Origin: an uncultured Chitinophaga sp.
GTDB lineage: Bacteria; Bacteroidota; Bacteroidia; Chitinophagales; Chitinophagaceae
Assembly: GCF_937898475.1 (NCBI RefSeq)
Contig: NZ_CALEJS010000015.1
Coordinates: 653,877-717,876, forward strand
Direction of reading: 5' to 3'
DNA: 64,000 nt
Position 1 is the first letter of the stretch; each line of letters starts with the position of its first letter. Below, piece by piece: positions 15,785-24,072 of this stretch. The position numbers and the translations under genes were made by a program. The notes under the pieces are model-generated. The model did no database searches, had not been told where the DNA came from, and saw only the letters and a program-made list of their open reading frames with translations.

Positions 15785-17581
15785 CTATTCACTTACAGAT
15801 TCTTCTTCTCCCGATTGCTGGCGTGTATACAGCTCTGCATAATATCCGTTCAATGACATTAATTCTTCATGCGTACCCGTTTCCACGATCCTGCCATCAT
15901 CCAGCACAATGATCTTGTCAAATTCAAACAGTGCAAATATGCGGTGCGTAATAATAATAGCCGTCTTATCCTTCAGATAGGCGTACAGGTTACCGATAAT
16001 CTCTTTTTCAGTACGGGCGTCTACGGCAGACAGGCAATCGTCGAACACCAAAATGTTCGGATCCATGATCAGCGCCCTGGCAATGGAGATACGCTGTTTC
16101 TGGCCACCGCTCAAAGTTACTCCCCGCTCCCCTATTACTGTGTCAAAACCTTCCCGGAAACCAAGGATGTCTTTTTCCACAGAAGCCTGGCGGGCAGCCT
16201 TCTGCACCATTTCACGGGTGGCGGCAGGCGCTCCGAAACTGATATTATTGGCAACATTATCTGAGAACAGGAATACATCCTGCGGTACATAGCTGATCTG
16301 GCTGCGAAGGTTTTCCAGCTTCAGTTCGCGGATATTGTGCCCATCCAGCAATACCCTTCCCTCCTGCGGGTCGTACATGCGCAATAGTAGCTGCGCCAGC
16401 GTGGATTTCCCGGAACCGGTACGGCCTATCACCGCCACTTTCTGCCCCGGCCTGATACTCAGATTAAAATCCTTAATGGCCTGTATACCTGTATGCGGGT
16501 AGGTAAAAGACACGTGCTCAAAACGGATATCCCCCTGCAGGCTGATTTCCCTGGCATCTGCACTGTCCCTGATCTCCGGCCTGGTTTGCAGGAATTCATT
16601 CAGGCGCTGCTGTGAGGCCGCCGCACGCTGGATCATGGAAGCCACCCATCCAATAGAAAAGAAGGGAAAGATGAGCATGTTCACATAGATCACGAACTCA
16701 GCCAGGTTGCCCACGGTGATATTTCCGCGGATTACCTGCCAGCCGCCAATAAAAATGGTAAGGATCACACTGAGCCCGATCATGAGCGACATGGCGGGCT
16801 GATACAGGGCGTCTGTTTTTGCCAGGCTGACAGTGCTGCGCTTGTATTCTTCGCTGGCCTGTTCAAAATGCCGGGTGGTAGATTCTTCCTGTACGTAGGA
16901 CTTAATCACCCGGATACCGGAGTAGGATTCCTGGGCAATGGAGGTCAGGTTGGAAAGCTGGGCCTGGATCCGCTCGCTTTTGCGATGTATGATGTGATTT
17001 ACATAATAAATGGTGAGCGCAAGCAAGGGCAGCGGCGACAATGTATATAAGGTAAGGGTAAGATTCACCTTCACCATCAGGTAAATAATGATGACCATCA
17101 TGATAACGGTACGGGCGGCGTACATGATGGCAGGTCCTACGTACATCCGTACGCGTGACACGTCTTCCGTGATCCGGCTCATCAGGTCGCCGGTACGGTG
17201 CATTTTAAAGAAATTAAGGTCCAGAATCTGGTAATGCTGATAAATATCGTTCTTAAGGTCGTATTCTATATGGCGGCTCATCACGATAAGTGTTTGCCGC
17301 TGCAGGAACATAAAAAAGCCACTGAGCAGGGCGGAAAGCAGGATGGTGATGCCGTAAAAGGCCAGTACACGGGAGAAATCCGCACGGAAAATACCTTTGA
17401 TACCGGTATCCCCGATGATACGGTAGTTGTCTAAGTTCTGGGCCAGCAGGTCAAAGATCTGCCTTACCATAACAGGCTGGAATACACTGAATACAATGGA
17501 GATCGACGTAAATAACAGCCCCAGTGTAAAAAGCCATTTATATTTTACAAAATATATATTAAGCGCTGCGAGATGCCTCAA
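15785..17581 (-). CDS. ABC exporter, fused permease and ATPase
   Basis: A 598-residue half-transporter of MsbA/LmrA type. An N-terminal ABC_membrane domain has six hydrophobic helices (about residues 15-310). The nucleotide-binding domain has Walker A GRTGSGKST, Q-loop YVPQDVFLF, signature LSGGQKQRISIARAL, Walker B ILVFDDC with a D-loop SAVDARTE, and H-loop ITHR. In Walker B the residue after VFDD, normally the catalytic Glu, is Cys (DDCLSAVD), a change seen in degenerate sites of heterodimeric exporters. It may therefore pair with a second subunit not in this window, or turn over slowly. Substrate (lipid or drug) is unknown. A -7-like TACCTTTG lies 38 nt upstream. Confidence 0.92.
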   Translation of the reverse strand: MRHLAALNIYFVKYKWLFTLGLLFTSISIVFSVFQPVMVRQIFDLLAQNLDNYRIIGDTGIKGIFRADFSRVLAFYGITILLSALLSGFFMFLQRQTLIVMSRHIEYDLKNDIYQHYQILDLNFFKMHRTGDLMSRITEDVSRVRMYVGPAIMYAARTVIMMVIIIYLMVKVNLTLTLYTLSPLPLLALTIYYVNHIIHRKSERIQAQLSNLTSIAQESYSGIRVIKSYVQEESTTRHFEQASEEYKRSTVSLAKTDALYQPAMSLMIGLSVILTIFIGGWQVIRGNITVGNLAEFVIYVNMLIFPFFSIGWVASMIQRAAASQQRLNEFLQTRPEIRDSADAREISLQGDIRFEHVSFTYPHTGIQAIKDFNLSIRPGQKVAVIGRTGSGKSTLAQLLLRMYDPQEGRVLLDGHNIRELKLENLRSQISYVPQDVFLFSDNVANNISFGAPAATREMVQKAARQASVEKDILGFREGFDTVIGERGVTLSGGQKQRISIARALIMDPNILVFDDCLSAVDARTEKEIIGNLYAYLKDKTAIIITHRIFALFEFDKIIVLDDGRIVETGTHEELMSLNGYYAELYTRQQSGEEESVSE

Positions 17582-17637
17582 TGGATTACAGGTTTAATTA
17601 CATGTATAATTACAGCAGCAAAGGTAGGGAAAAAAGA

Positions 17638-17696
17638 GCGGGGCGATGATGCGATCTCCCGAAAGATGATGCCGGAAGATTACCCCATAGCCCCGC
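17638..17696. repeat. GC-rich inverted repeat upstream of the ABC exporter
   Basis: GCGGGGC (17638-17644) pairs with GCCCCGC (17690-17696). The interior repeats GATGATGC. It is a hairpin of unknown role between the purC end and the exporter start. Confidence 0.45.
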
Positions 17697-17706
17697 ACTG
17701 TGAATA

Positions 17707-17773
17707 GCTTATTGTGCCACGCCCCTGATTAAGTCATGGGAGACTTAAGGCCGGGGTACTTGCGGCAATAAGC
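17707..17773. repeat. Three-tier hairpin directly after purC
   Basis: GCTTATTG pairs with CAATAAGC at the base, a CCCC/GGGG tier follows, and TTAAGTC/GACTTAA is at the tip around a 6-nt loop. It ends 3 nt from the purC stop codon. There is no U tract, so RNA 3'-end protection is as likely as termination. Confidence 0.6.
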
Positions 17774-17775
17774 CA

Positions 17776-18705
17776 CTACAACGTCTTTAAGGTCTCAATG
17801 ATCTTCTGCTCCGTTTCTTCCTTCGTCACATTCTCCTTCACAAATTTCCGGCCGGTGATGTTCTCGAACAGCTCGATATAGCGTTCGCTCACGCTGTTGA
17901 CGAACTCGTCGGTCATCTCGGGTACCTGCTGGCCGTCTTTACCCTGGAAACCATTTTCCATCAGCCATTCCCGTACGAACTCCTTGCTCAGCTGGCGTTG
18001 TTGTTTGCCGGCGCGCTGGTTCTCTTCATACCCTTCGGCGTAGAAGTAGCGGGAAGAATCCGGGGTATGCACTTCGTCTATCACGTAGATGGTATCTCCG
18101 ATCTTGCCAAATTCATACTTGGTATCTACCAGTATCAGTCCGCGTTCTGCGGCCAGTTGCTTGCCACGTTCAAACAGCGCCAGGGTATATTTTTCCAGCC
18201 TGCTGTAATCCGCTTCGCTTACCAGGCCTTGTTTGATGATCTCTTCCCGGCTGATATCCTCATCATGGCCTTCATGCGCTTTGGTAGTTGGCGTAATGAT
18301 AGGAGAAGGGAAAAAGTCGTTCTCTTTCATGCCTTCGGGCAGCGGTACACCGCAAAGTTCCCGTTTACCACTCTTGTAAGTTCTCCAGGCATGGCCGGTA
18401 AGGTTGCCACGTACTACCATTTCCACGGGGAAGGTTTCACATTTCACCCCTATGGTTACATTTGGTAAGGGTACAGACTTTACCCAGTTAGGCACAATGT
18501 CCTTCGTAGCTTCCAGCATAATAGCAGCCACCTGGTTCAGTACCTGCCCCTTGTAAGGGATGGGTCTCGGCAGCACCACATCAAATGCTGAGATACGGTC
18601 GCTTACCAGCATTACCATCCACTTATCATCGATGGTGTACACGTCGCGTACTTTCCCCTTATAAAAGGCGGTTTGTCCCGGAAATTTGAAATCGGATGTC
18701 AACAT
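17776..18705 (-). CDS. purC: Phosphoribosylaminoimidazole-succinocarboxamide synthase
   Basis: A 309-residue SAICAR synthetase that joins CAIR and aspartate with ATP in purine synthesis. Visible motifs are YKGKVRDVY at the N-terminus, LVSDRISAFDVVLP, VVRGNLTGHAWRTY, the PSPIITPTTKAHEGHDE nucleotide/substrate block and LVDTKYEFG with VIDEVHTPDSSRY. The length matches the longer form found in Bacteroidota and fungi. No other pur gene adjoins it. A -7 candidate (minus strand TATTTTTG, 18849-18856) lies about 145 nt upstream, beyond repeat island 9. The gene is followed at once by a large hairpin. Confidence 0.97.
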   Translation of the reverse strand: MLTSDFKFPGQTAFYKGKVRDVYTIDDKWMVMLVSDRISAFDVVLPRPIPYKGQVLNQVAAIMLEATKDIVPNWVKSVPLPNVTIGVKCETFPVEMVVRGNLTGHAWRTYKSGKRELCGVPLPEGMKENDFFPSPIITPTTKAHEGHDEDISREEIIKQGLVSEADYSRLEKYTLALFERGKQLAAERGLILVDTKYEFGKIGDTIYVIDEVHTPDSSRYFYAEGYEENQRAGKQQRQLSKEFVREWLMENGFQGKDGQQVPEMTDEFVNSVSERYIELFENITGRKFVKENVTKEETEQKIIETLKTL

Positions 18706-19088
18706 CAGTTAGAAAAATTATGAATTAAGTAAAATAAGTTGTAAATCGTTAATCGTCAATTAATAGCCCTTAGCTGATTATAGTGGAGACCCCTCCAGGA
18801 TCATTTATTAATGACTGACAGCTAATAACTAATGACTGCGATGAAGCGCAAAAATAACGCAGGAACCTATATTATTATGGAATGGGGATTACTTTTTCAC
18901 TTGAAGCCCTAAAAAAAATTTTTACGCATGATATATTACATACAAAAATATATGATTACAAGTCACTTACCTCCATAAACGGCAGGTTTTCATATGGCAT
19001 AAATAAATAAAAAATGAAAAAAAAGTATATAAATTATTCTTATTCATTAAATATTTGTAATTTGAGACGTGAATTTGTATTCAACCGG
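18706..19088. other. Gene-free divergent region between purC and the amidohydrolase
   Basis: It contains repeat island 9, a purC -7 candidate at 18849-18856, and an AT-rich stretch (18900-19088) with no recognisable motif. The in-frame extension of the amidohydrolase from 19014 is probably untranslated leader. Confidence 0.5.
18738..18840. repeat. Heptamer-periodic inverted repeat island 9 (AGTCATT words)
   Basis: Left arm 18738-18783: GTAAATC, GTTAATC, GTCAATT, AATAGCC, CTTAGCT, GATTATA. Right arm 18805-18840 on the minus strand: CAGTCAT, TAGTTAT, TAGCTGT, CAGTCAT. The centre is GC-rich (GGAGACCCCTCC). The AGTCATTAG word returns in island 14. Confidence 0.65.
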
Positions 19089-20192
19089 ATGATGCGAAGG
19101 CAGACATTATTGGTATGGGCGGGTATGGTCGCTGCAGGCTGCGCTCAAGGACAGGCGGGCAATAACGCCCACATGGACTTTGAAAAATATGAGCCGGTTT
19201 CCACCTTAAAGGTGCCGGAACATCCGCTCAGCAGAGCCAGGTACCCGTTTATAGATGTTCACAACCACCAATGGGGCATGAGCTCCCAGGACCTGTCCTC
19301 GCTGACAAAAGAAATGGATCAACTGCACATGCAGGTGATGGTCAATCTGAGCGGCGGCAACGGCAGCTCGCTCAAAAAGATGACCGACAATATTAAGGCC
19401 CATGCACCCAAACGCTTCATTGTGTTTGCCAATATTGACTTCAAAGGCATCGGGAGCAATGGCTGGACCGAAAAAGCCGTACAGCAGCTGGAAGAGGATG
19501 TGAAGAATGGCGCCGGCGGATTGAAGATCTTTAAGAACCTTGGGCTGAGCGTTAAGGATAATACCGGTAAACGGGTAGCTATAGATGACCCACGGCTGGA
19601 CGCTATATGGGACAAATGCGGTGCGCTCGGCATACCCGTACTGATCCATGCAGCAGACCCCGCTCCTTTCTGGGACGCTATGGATGAGCATAATGAAAGG
19701 TGGCTGGAGCTGGCTACACATCCCGGCAGACAGCGCGGTGCAGATAACCCCGCGCCCTGGGAACAGATCATTGAAGAACAGCACAGGATGTTTAAAAAAC
19801 ATCCGCGCACAACTTATATAAATGCACATTTTGGCTGGTATGCAAATGACCTGTCCAAACTGAGCTCGTTGATGGAGGAGATACCGAACATGTATGTAGA
19901 ATTCGGGGCTATCATAGCAGAACTGGGAAGACAACCCAAAATGGCCCGTCAGTTCTTCGAAAAATACCAGGACCGCATCCTGTTCGGGAAAGATTCATGG
20001 GTGCCCTCGGAATATGCCACGTATTTCCGGGTGCTCGAAACAGGGGACGAATATTTTCCATACCACAAGAAATACCATGCCTTTTGGCGGTTGTACGGGA
20101 TGGAGTTGCCAGATGGGATCTTAAAAAAGATATACTATAAGAATGCGTTGAGGATCATACCGGGGATTGATAAAAGCGCTTTCCCGGAATAG
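19089..20192 (+). CDS. Exported amidohydrolase-family (TIM-barrel metal-dependent hydrolase) protein
   Basis: The frame is open from an ATG at 19014, but MMRRQTLLVWAGMVAAGC from 19089 reads as a signal sequence, so that start is preferred (367 residues). The Cys after AAG could be lipidated, though the lipobox is weak. Metal-site motifs of the amidohydrolase_2 (ACMSD-like) fold are present: FIDVHNHQWG near the N-terminus (H-x-H-type), GGLKIFKNLG, PVLIHAADP, NAHFGWYAN and the late Asp in ILFGKDSWVP. Relatives decarboxylate or hydrolyse small acids and lactones. An exported copy suggests sugar-lactone or environmental substrates, but none is identifiable. It is 85 bp upstream of the TonB-domain gene, in the same direction. 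Confidence 0.82.
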   Translation: MMRRQTLLVWAGMVAAGCAQGQAGNNAHMDFEKYEPVSTLKVPEHPLSRARYPFIDVHNHQWGMSSQDLSSLTKEMDQLHMQVMVNLSGGNGSSLKKMTDNIKAHAPKRFIVFANIDFKGIGSNGWTEKAVQQLEEDVKNGAGGLKIFKNLGLSVKDNTGKRVAIDDPRLDAIWDKCGALGIPVLIHAADPAPFWDAMDEHNERWLELATHPGRQRGADNPAPWEQIIEEQHRMFKKHPRTTYINAHFGWYANDLSKLSSLMEEIPNMYVEFGAIIAELGRQPKMARQFFEKYQDRILFGKDSWVPSEYATYFRVLETGDEYFPYHKKYHAFWRLYGMELPDGILKKIYYKNALRIIPGIDKSAFPE

Positions 20193-20277
20193 CAACAGCA
20201 CGGTATCAGAGAAAACGCACTTTAATTGATTGTTTATGTATGTATAACAAATCCTTTATCAATAAAACAAACGACCT

Positions 20278-20901
20278 ATGAAGAAGCAATTTTCAGGAGC
20301 AGCCGTTTTATTTATTATGACGCTTTGCTGCTCCCTACAATTGAAGGCGTCTAATGATACCGTTTATTACAAGAACGGTGCGATTCGTTTTATTATCAAC
20401 AAGGCTGAAAACGGAACCAACACCTTCCTGCAACTGAACGGTGAAGGCGGCGAAAACCTGTTGAAACCCGGCCGGTGGTCTTATACCTACTTCGATTCAA
20501 AGCAGGTACAACATGGCTACACCATCCAGGACAACATCGTTGCCGACGCTTACTACATCCGTTCACGCAACAGCAAGCCTGACACTGTGTTCAGTGTAGT
20601 AACCTACACTTCTGCACAGAGACAGCAACTGGCGGATGCTACCGCTTCCCTGTACGCTAACCTGAAGTATCCCTTCAAAGCGAAAGAGAACGGTATCACC
20701 GGTACGGTGTATGTATCCTTTATCGTTGACACCAAAGGTAAGATCAGCGAACTGCAGGCCCTGACCAAACTGGGTTACGGACTGGAAGAAGCCGCACTCG
20801 ATGCAGCTGCTCAGCTGAAATTCTCCCCGGTAGAGTACGAAGGCCGCGTTGTAAACGTGTACTATGAGCTGCCTGTGAAGTTCCTTTTACAGCAACAGTA
20901 A
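20278..20901 (+). CDS. Secreted protein with TonB C-terminal-like domain
   Basis: A 207-residue protein. The N-terminal signal peptide (MKKQFSGAAVLFIMTLCCSLQLKA) is followed by an N-terminal domain with NGAIRFIINK and GRWSYTYFDSKQ, and a C-terminal TonB_C-type domain: YPFKAKENGITGTVYVSFIVDTKGKI, then GYGLEEAALDAAAQLKFSPVEYEG, ending VYYELPVKFLL. This fold in TonB pulls on receptors, but here there is no proline-rich spanning region, and the signal peptide suggests a soluble periplasmic protein. Many Bacteroidota encode such orphan energy-transducer-like proteins. Function is inferred from the fold only. Confidence 0.8.
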   Translation: MKKQFSGAAVLFIMTLCCSLQLKASNDTVYYKNGAIRFIINKAENGTNTFLQLNGEGGENLLKPGRWSYTYFDSKQVQHGYTIQDNIVADAYYIRSRNSKPDTVFSVVTYTSAQRQQLADATASLYANLKYPFKAKENGITGTVYVSFIVDTKGKISELQALTKLGYGLEEAALDAAAQLKFSPVEYEGRVVNVYYELPVKFLLQQQ

Positions 20902-20941
20902 TCGGTTAACATCAGGCGCTTGGCCAAACAAACAGGTAAGT

Positions 20942-21066
20942 AAGGCATTGCGGTTTTTCACTAAGTAAGGGACAATCATATTATTATAGCGAGGCAACCT
21001 ATTTGTGAAAGCGAGGCATGAAAGGAATGTAGATACGGTCAAACCGCATTGCCTTTAACCTTTTTT
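20942..21066 (+). terminator. Long-loop hairpin with T run after the TonB-domain gene
   Basis: A 16-nt arm at 20941-20956 (AAGGCATTGCGGTTT) pairs 14/16 with AAACCGCATTGCCTTT (21041-21056), followed after a short spacer by TTTTTT (21061-21066). The inner segment also folds (TTTTTCAC with GTGAAAG). The loop is unusually long for a simple terminator, so a structured RNA is an alternative. Confidence 0.4.
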
Positions 21067-21150
21067 ACGCTGAAGGCTGAAAGCTAAACGCTGAACGCTA
21101 TCAGCGTGTTAAGCGTTACGCATTGAGCGTTCAACGTGCAACGTTAAGTA
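21067..21150. repeat. Heptamer-periodic inverted repeat island 10 (ACGCTGA words)
   Basis: Twelve consecutive 7-nt words without a gap: ACGCTGA, AGGCTGA, AAGCTAA, ACGCTGA, ACGCTAT in the left half; CAGCGTG, TTAAGCG, TTACGCA, TTGAGCG, TTCAACG, TGCAACG in the inverted right half. The stop codon of the convergent exonuclease gene (21144-21146) is in the last word. Confidence 0.78.
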
Positions 21151-22517
21151 TCCAAAGACATTAAACGGGTGGTTTTACCGGCAGCATATTGCCGGAGCAG
21201 GTTTAGAATGTATTCATTTTCGGGATAAGGGGTAAGCCATTCTTTCAGTTGATGGCTGCCTGTAACGGCAATGTCCCGGGGAACGTATCCCATGCCGTAG
21301 AACCGCCCTTTTTCCATAAGGATACAACTTTGCTCATCTGCATCCCTTCCGTGATCCAGGATCACAAAAGAGGGCTGTTGTTCCTGCAACCAAACCACTG
21401 CTTCCTGTACCCGTTGATTATACAGGTCAGGGGCTTCCTTCTTTTCGCATGCACCATGGCAGGTATGTTCCTGCAGCGGGATACATGGCCCGTTACCTTT
21501 CTGTAAAAAACACAGGCGCGGACACAGCTCAAAACGCCTGATCAGGTTACGCAGCAGCTGGTGCCCTTCTACCAGCAGCTTAAACACATGCATCGGCGTG
21601 GTGTACTTTCTTTTCTTCTCTATTGCCAGGCGCAGATACCCCTCCTGGTCTTCAAAACAATAAAACCCATAACTGAACTCCACATGTTTCTGGGCGTAGT
21701 TATATATGGGCCATAGCCGTTTTATCTCCACAGACTCCAGTATATTGGCCATCAACTCTGTAGCCGTTACTTCGTAGGAAATGCTATAAATATTACGCAG
21801 GAACTCCTGCCGTTTAGGCCCGGCATTATTACCGGTAAAATGGCTGTTCACCCGTTTACGCAGGTTACGGGCCTTGCCTACATATACCACCTTTCCCTTC
21901 TGGTCATGAAAATAATATACGCCCGGAGTGCCTGGCAACTGGATCACCTGCTCCGGTGGTAAATTAGGCGGCAGAAACTGCTCCTTGGAACCGACCTTCA
22001 GGGCGTTTGCAATGGCGTCTTTCGTATCGCGCTGTAATAGCAAGGCAAACAGGCGTACAGTTGCGGCGGCGTCCCCCGCCGCCCGGTGACGTTGCTGCAC
22101 CGGTATCTCCAGCGAGCGGCAAAGATTACCCAGGCTGTAAGATGGCAGTCCGGGTACGATCTTACGTCCCAGCCTTACCGTACACAGCTTCTTACACCGC
22201 ATCTCATAACCGCAGGCAGCCAGGTGATACTGAAGAAAAGAGTAGTCAAAATTGACATTATGCGCAACGAAGATCTTATCATGCAACAGCCGGTAGATCT
22301 CCGGAGCTACCGACCCGAAATCCGGCGCTGTTGCTACCATTTCATCCGTAATGCCGGTGAGCGACTGAATATAATACGGGATAGACCTGCCGGGATTCAC
22401 CAGTGTATGGTACTCCTCTACCACTTCTGCACCATCATACACAAATATGGCAACCTCAGTAATGGCATTGGCACTGGCATGTCCGCCGGTAGTCTCGATA
22501 TCAACGATGGCATACAT
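21144..22517 (-). CDS. DnaQ-family 3'-5' exonuclease fused to GIY-YIG nuclease domain
   Basis: A 457-residue protein. Residues 1-165 form a DEDDh exonuclease: Asp6 and Glu8 in VDIETTG (ExoI), VAHNVNFDYSFL (ExoII), and RHRAAGDAAATVRL (ExoIII His and Asp). Residues about 200-280 are a GIY-YIG domain like UvrC/Cho (PGVYYFHDQKGKVVYVGKA with the Arg in LRKRVNSHF and the Glu in ANILESVEIKR). The last 170 residues carry several cysteines (ELCPRLCFLQKGNGPC, HTCHGACEKKE), a possible metal-binding module. It resembles the DNA polymerase III epsilon/Cho fusions seen in several phyla, proposed for DNA repair incision. It is cytoplasmic and divergent from YceI across island 11. Confidence 0.9.
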   Translation of the reverse strand: MYAIVDIETTGGHASANAITEVAIFVYDGAEVVEEYHTLVNPGRSIPYYIQSLTGITDEMVATAPDFGSVAPEIYRLLHDKIFVAHNVNFDYSFLQYHLAACGYEMRCKKLCTVRLGRKIVPGLPSYSLGNLCRSLEIPVQQRHRAAGDAAATVRLFALLLQRDTKDAIANALKVGSKEQFLPPNLPPEQVIQLPGTPGVYYFHDQKGKVVYVGKARNLRKRVNSHFTGNNAGPKRQEFLRNIYSISYEVTATELMANILESVEIKRLWPIYNYAQKHVEFSYGFYCFEDQEGYLRLAIEKKRKYTTPMHVFKLLVEGHQLLRNLIRRFELCPRLCFLQKGNGPCIPLQEHTCHGACEKKEAPDLYNQRVQEAVVWLQEQQPSFVILDHGRDADEQSCILMEKGRFYGMGYVPRDIAVTGSHQLKEWLTPYPENEYILNLLRQYAAGKTTRLMSLDT

Positions 22518-22538
22518 TCGGAAATGAAATTACTTATG

Positions 22539-22652
22539 AAAATCCAAATACCAAATTCCAAAATCCAAAACTCAGGTTTTACGCTACCCAATGGAGTTAC
22601 ACGCTTTTTCCACTTTGGAATCTGGTATTTGGAATTTGGTATGTGGGATTTG
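22539..22652. repeat. Heptamer-periodic inverted repeat island 11 (TTTGGAA words)
   Basis: Left arm 22539-22573 read on the minus strand: TTTTGGA, TTTTGGA, ATTTGGT, ATTTGGA. Right arm 22614-22652: TTTGGAA, TCTGGTA, TTTGGAA, TTTGGTA, TGTGGGA. The inverted arms lie between divergent genes. The word family is shared with island 3. Confidence 0.75.
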
Positions 22653-22680
22653 ATAAGTAAATTCATTAAAAAGTAATTGT

Positions 22681-23214
22681 ATGGCAACCAATAAATGGAT
22701 TATCGACCCTGCACACAGCACTATTGGTTTTAAGGTGAAACATCTTATGATCACCAATGTTTCCGGCCACTTCGGGAAGTTTGACCTGCAGGTGGAAACT
22801 GAAGGCGAAGATTTTACCACAGCCAAAGGTGTTTTCACGGCAGATACCGCCAGCGTCTATACAGGTAATGACGAGCGAGACCGCCACCTGCGCTCTCCTG
22901 ATTTCTTTGATGATCATGCCTTTCCCAGGATCCGGTTTGTGCCAAAACAATATGAATCGGTAGATAATGATGGCTCCTACAATGTAACAGGCGACCTTAC
23001 CATTCGCAATACTACCAGGTCTGTCACCTTCGGTGTGGAATTCGGCGGCGTCATCAAGGATCCCTGGGGCAATACCCGTGCAGGATTCACCGTCAACGGC
23101 AAGATCAACCGTAAAGATTTTGGTCTCAATTGGAGCGCCCTCACTGAAGCCGGGGGTCTGGTGGTGGCGGAGGATGTAAGGGTGAGTTGTGAGATTGAAC
23201 TGGTCAAACAGTAA
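22681..23214 (+). CDS. YceI-family lipocalin-like protein
   Basis: A 177-residue protein spanning the whole YceI domain: WIIDPAHSTIGFKVKHLMI at the N-terminus, GHFGKFDLQVE, DERDRHLRSPDFFD, RFVPKQYE, GDLTIRNTTRSVTF and GRKDFGLNW-like NRKDFGLNWS. YceI proteins form a beta-barrel that binds polyisoprenoid or other lipophilic ligands. No signal peptide is visible, so this copy appears cytoplasmic. It is monogenic; its stop codon is the first triplet of island 12's left arm. Confidence 0.95.
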   Translation: MATNKWIIDPAHSTIGFKVKHLMITNVSGHFGKFDLQVETEGEDFTTAKGVFTADTASVYTGNDERDRHLRSPDFFDDHAFPRIRFVPKQYESVDNDGSYNVTGDLTIRNTTRSVTFGVEFGGVIKDPWGNTRAGFTVNGKINRKDFGLNWSALTEAGGLVVAEDVRVSCEIELVKQ

Positions 23215-23337
23215 TTAATTAATAATGAATAATTAATAATTAAGGGCGGGGCCAGAGAGATACTGGTGGCTTTAATTATTAACTATTCATTATTAATAAG
23301 CGGAAACTTTACTAATTATTCATTATTCATTTATTTG
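23212..23337. repeat. Heptamer-periodic three-arm island 12 (TTAATAA words)
   Basis: Plus-sense arm 23212-23244: TAATTAA, TTAATAA, TGAATAA, TTAATAA. Two opposite-sense arms follow at 23272-23300 (TTAATTA, TTAACTA, TTCATTA) and 23312-23337 (CTAATTA, TTCATTA, TTCATTT). It fills the gap between convergent stop codons and contains both. Confidence 0.75.
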
Positions 23338-23957
23338 CCGAGTGCCTCCGGCCGGTTGCTATTGTTCATCTGCTTTTTCTGTGTCTCCTGGATGGCTCTG
23401 GCAGAGTCAAGGTGTCCCCTCAGAATGGGTAAGGTGCGGGCAGCAAAGGCCTTCAGATCCGGGTCTTTCAGGTTGTTGGCGGCCTTTTCAAACATGTCTA
23501 CGTCTTCCTTGTGGTCGTTAACCATCATGTCGATATAAGCCTGGTCAAATTCACCGCGTTTCTTCTTCTTCAGGTCGTCTATATGTTGTTTATGCTCAGC
23601 ACCTACGCTGTCAGGAAGGGTAATATTTTTAGTGACTGCCAGCGATTTCAGCTCGTCATTGGCTTTAGAGTGATCGCGCACCATCATGTTGCCGAAGTCT
23701 TTTACGCGGGTACCAGCTGCCTGCTGTTGTGCAATATCGCCCAGCTGTACTTCCATTAATCCGCCACTGGCTGCTTTCACAGCAAAATCTGCTGACTCAT
23801 CATCCACCGCAGCGGTGGTGTCGTTAACATCCTGAGCGCTGTCTACAGCATCCCGTGTACCGGCGCCACTGCCACAGGCCTGGAGTGTCCACGCCGTGAG
23901 TGCTACCAGGCACAGCCTGCCTGCTGTATTTACGAAACTTGCCATTGGTAATTTCAT
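23331..23957 (-). CDS. DUF4142 lipoprotein
   Basis: A 208-residue protein with a signal ending LQACGSG (Cys lipobox), then an Asp/Ala-rich linker and the four-helix DUF4142 domain: LMEVQLGDIAQQQAAGTRVKDFGNMMVRDHSKANDELKSL, with two similar helices continuing DFDQAYIDMMVNDHKEDVDMFEKAA. The His/Asp/Glu pattern (RDHSKAN, VNDHKEDV) is that of the ferritin-like DUF4142/DUF305 fold. It is predicted to be envelope-anchored. Function in the family is not established. Convergent with YceI across island 12. Confidence 0.87.
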   Translation of the reverse strand: MKLPMASFVNTAGRLCLVALTAWTLQACGSGAGTRDAVDSAQDVNDTTAAVDDESADFAVKAASGGLMEVQLGDIAQQQAAGTRVKDFGNMMVRDHSKANDELKSLAVTKNITLPDSVGAEHKQHIDDLKKKKRGEFDQAYIDMMVNDHKEDVDMFEKAANNLKDPDLKAFAARTLPILRGHLDSARAIQETQKKQMNNSNRPEALGK

Positions 23958-24072
23958 AACCGTTGTTTGTTTTGGTCCTGTAATAATGTTTACAGCAGAT
24001 GTAGAACAAAAAGGGTACCGGGAGCATGTTTCACCTTTATTTGTATTTTAGGCATGGAAAAAATTCCACTTT

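Noticed and set aside
5966..22652. Islands interpreted only as terminators
   Set aside because: Several lie between divergent genes (5966, 8365, 12197, 18738, 22539), where no transcript ends, and most lack a U tract.
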